Positions 22,518 to 23,300 of a stretch of 23,300 bases of DNA are shown one piece after another. The position numbers and the translations under genes were made by a program. Each line of letters starts with the position of its first letter. Positions within the stretch are counted from its first letter, which is position 1. The DNA is taken from assembly GCA_964493385.1 (NCBI GenBank), contig CAZBNW010000036.1:1-23300 (forward strand), read 5' to 3'. A model generated the notes under the pieces. That model was given only the letters and a program-made list of their open reading frames with translations, made no database searches and had not been told where the DNA came from. This DNA comes from Loki-b32 sp964493385 (GTDB lineage: Archaea > Asgardarchaeota > Lokiarchaeia > Sigyniarchaeales > SOKP01).

Positions 22518-23300
22518 TTACTTATATATCCTAATAAGAGAAGGCAATTTCTTTAGTACATGTAGTATTATCTTGATCTGGCTCATTTGGACCAATCTTA
22601 AGAGGTAGAATTTCCAGCCCCTTGCTTGTATTGATTTTACAAAACGTTTAATCGGATTATCAAAGAAAGGAATCTCCTTGTGAGCCTTAGTTAAGTAATA
22701 CTTCAAATCATCAGAAGATAAGTTTGGATATTTGATGGTAGGTGTTATCCAGTTGAAATCGCGCCAATCTTTAGAGAGTAATAAATTATTCCTCAGGACA
22801 TTCTCCATTAACTGCGTGCCTGGAAAACATGTTAATAGTGTAAAAGACATCATGTCAATATCCAGTGTTTTTGCAATCTTAATTGTGGATGCGAGATCTT
22901 TTTTAGTATCATCGAGATCAGCACCTAGTATGATATTAGCTTGTATTATATATCCAAGATCATGAAGTATCTTGATTGAAGACTTGATTTCCTCAAATTT
23001 AATTTGTTTGTTAAGTTTTTTTAATGTTCGATCTGAAAAACTTTCGAATCCTAAGAACAAATAGAGAAATCCCGCATCTGCCATTTTTTTGAAGACTTTA
23101 GGATGGTTAACGACTGAGTCGACGCGGACTTGGGTCTTGAAGAGCATTTTAATGCCACTATGGATAATTGCATCGCATAATGCCATCACATATTCAGGAT
23201 TGACTACGAAGTTATCATCAACGATGAAAACAATGCTAGCCCTGTCTTTTATTTCATGTGAGCGCAATTCTTTGATAACTTCAGGGATTGGACGATTTCG
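22518..23300 (-). CDS. Radical SAM enzyme, C-terminal part (5' end beyond the window)
   Basis: The frame is open from the stop at 22518 to the right edge; residues visible at the edge read R-N-R-P-I-P-E-V-I-K-E-L, which leads into a radical SAM barrel (VFIVDDNFVVNPEYV, KTQVRVDSVV, MADAGFLYLFLGFESFSDRTLKKLNK). The DDNF and GFES blocks match the BchE/B12-binding radical SAM group (BchE- or HpnP-like), but the CxxxCxxC cluster motif and any B12 domain lie outside the window. A TTG at 23267 is not a start; it is an internal Leu. The C-terminal tail is basic and partly hydrophobic (about the last 50 residues). The gene converges on the dehydratase-like pair with a 25-base gap, so co-function with that cluster is only suggested by proximity. 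Confidence 0.86.
   Translation of the reverse strand, partial: RNRPIPEVIKELRSHEIKDRASIVFIVDDNFVVNPEYVMALCDAIIHSGIKMLFKTQVRVDSVVNHPKVFKKMADAGFLYLFLGFESFSDRTLKKLNKQIKFEEIKSSIKILHDLGYIIQANIILGADLDDTKKDLASTIKIAKTLDIDMMSFTLLTCFPGTQLMENVLRNNLLLSKDWRDFNWITPTIKYPNLSSDDLKYYLTKAHKEIPFFDNPIKRFVKSIQARGWKFYLLRLVQMSQIKIILHVLKKLPSLIRIYK

Noticed and set aside
23265..23267. TTG as the start of the radical SAM gene
   Set aside because: The frame stays open to the edge with radical SAM-like residues, and the cluster motif is missing, so this is an internal Leu of a cut gene.
1..23300. CRISPR array, insertion sequence or prophage
   Set aside because: No regularly spaced direct repeats, transposase, integrase or terminal inverted repeats were seen; the AT-rich runs are irregular.

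Overview
The window is AT-rich chromosomal DNA, by eye around 30% GC, and most likely comes from an Asgard archaeon, Lokiarchaeia-like being the best guess. The case is cumulative. There is an archaeal histone, an archaeal ThiD-ThiN fusion, a geranylgeranyl-reductase-like flavoprotein and a tungsten aldehyde:ferredoxin oxidoreductase with MoaD-type partners. Promoters are TATA-box-like, terminators are T-tract type, and TTG starts are frequent. There are also eukaryote-like signature proteins: two Ras-superfamily GTPases fused to roadblock domains, and a RING-H2 finger protein with TPR-like repeats. The lineage is an inference from gene content; no marker gene such as rRNA is present.

Layout, left to right. 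1-942: a Nudix hydrolase cut by the left edge, then an unrecognised 106-residue protein. 1141-4482: a thiamine block with thiC (+) converging on thiDN (-), and a RING-H2/TPR gene upstream of thiDN on the same strand. 4672-8564: two tandem paralogous roadblock-GTPase genes followed closely by a GNAT acetyltransferase. 8565-8912: a gene-free stretch with the histone promoter and a leader that can form hairpins. 8913-9125: the histone. 9243-10382 (-): a geranylgeranyl-reductase-family flavoprotein. 10615-11792: two tandem RimJ/RimL-type acetyltransferases, ending at a hairpin shared with the convergent PAS-domain histidine kinase (11847-14018, -). 14327-16604 (-): an operon of aldehyde ferredoxin oxidoreductase, a MoaD-like protein with a non-GG tail, and a classical GG-ending MoaD. 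16801-17079: a small protein whose predicted topology suggests a ubiquitin-like fold. 17192-22492: a membrane-anchored left-handed beta-helix acyltransferase translationally coupled to a GH3-type acyl-adenylating enzyme, then two subunits of the 2-hydroxyacyl-CoA dehydratase/benzoyl-CoA reductase family. 22518-23300 (-): the C-terminal part of a radical SAM enzyme that runs off the right edge.

How the genes work together. ThiC and ThiDN cover the pyrimidine branch of thiamine synthesis and its joining to the thiazole; no thiazole-forming gene is in view. The AOR operon packages a W-pterin enzyme with two beta-grasp proteins, one competent for sulfur transfer and one not. The acyltransferase, GH3 enzyme, dehydratase-like pair and perhaps the radical SAM enzyme look like an uncharacterised acyl-activation and modification cluster, but the substrate cannot be read from the sequence.

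The most unusual proteins are the two roadblock-GTPase paralogues. Both carry D-x-G-A-Q in place of the near-invariant D-x-x-G switch II motif. Both also end in a domain that aligns by eye with a GTPase that has lost its P-loop, giving a roadblock-GTPase-pseudoGTPase chain. No tRNA, rRNA, CRISPR array, insertion sequence or phage gene was seen.
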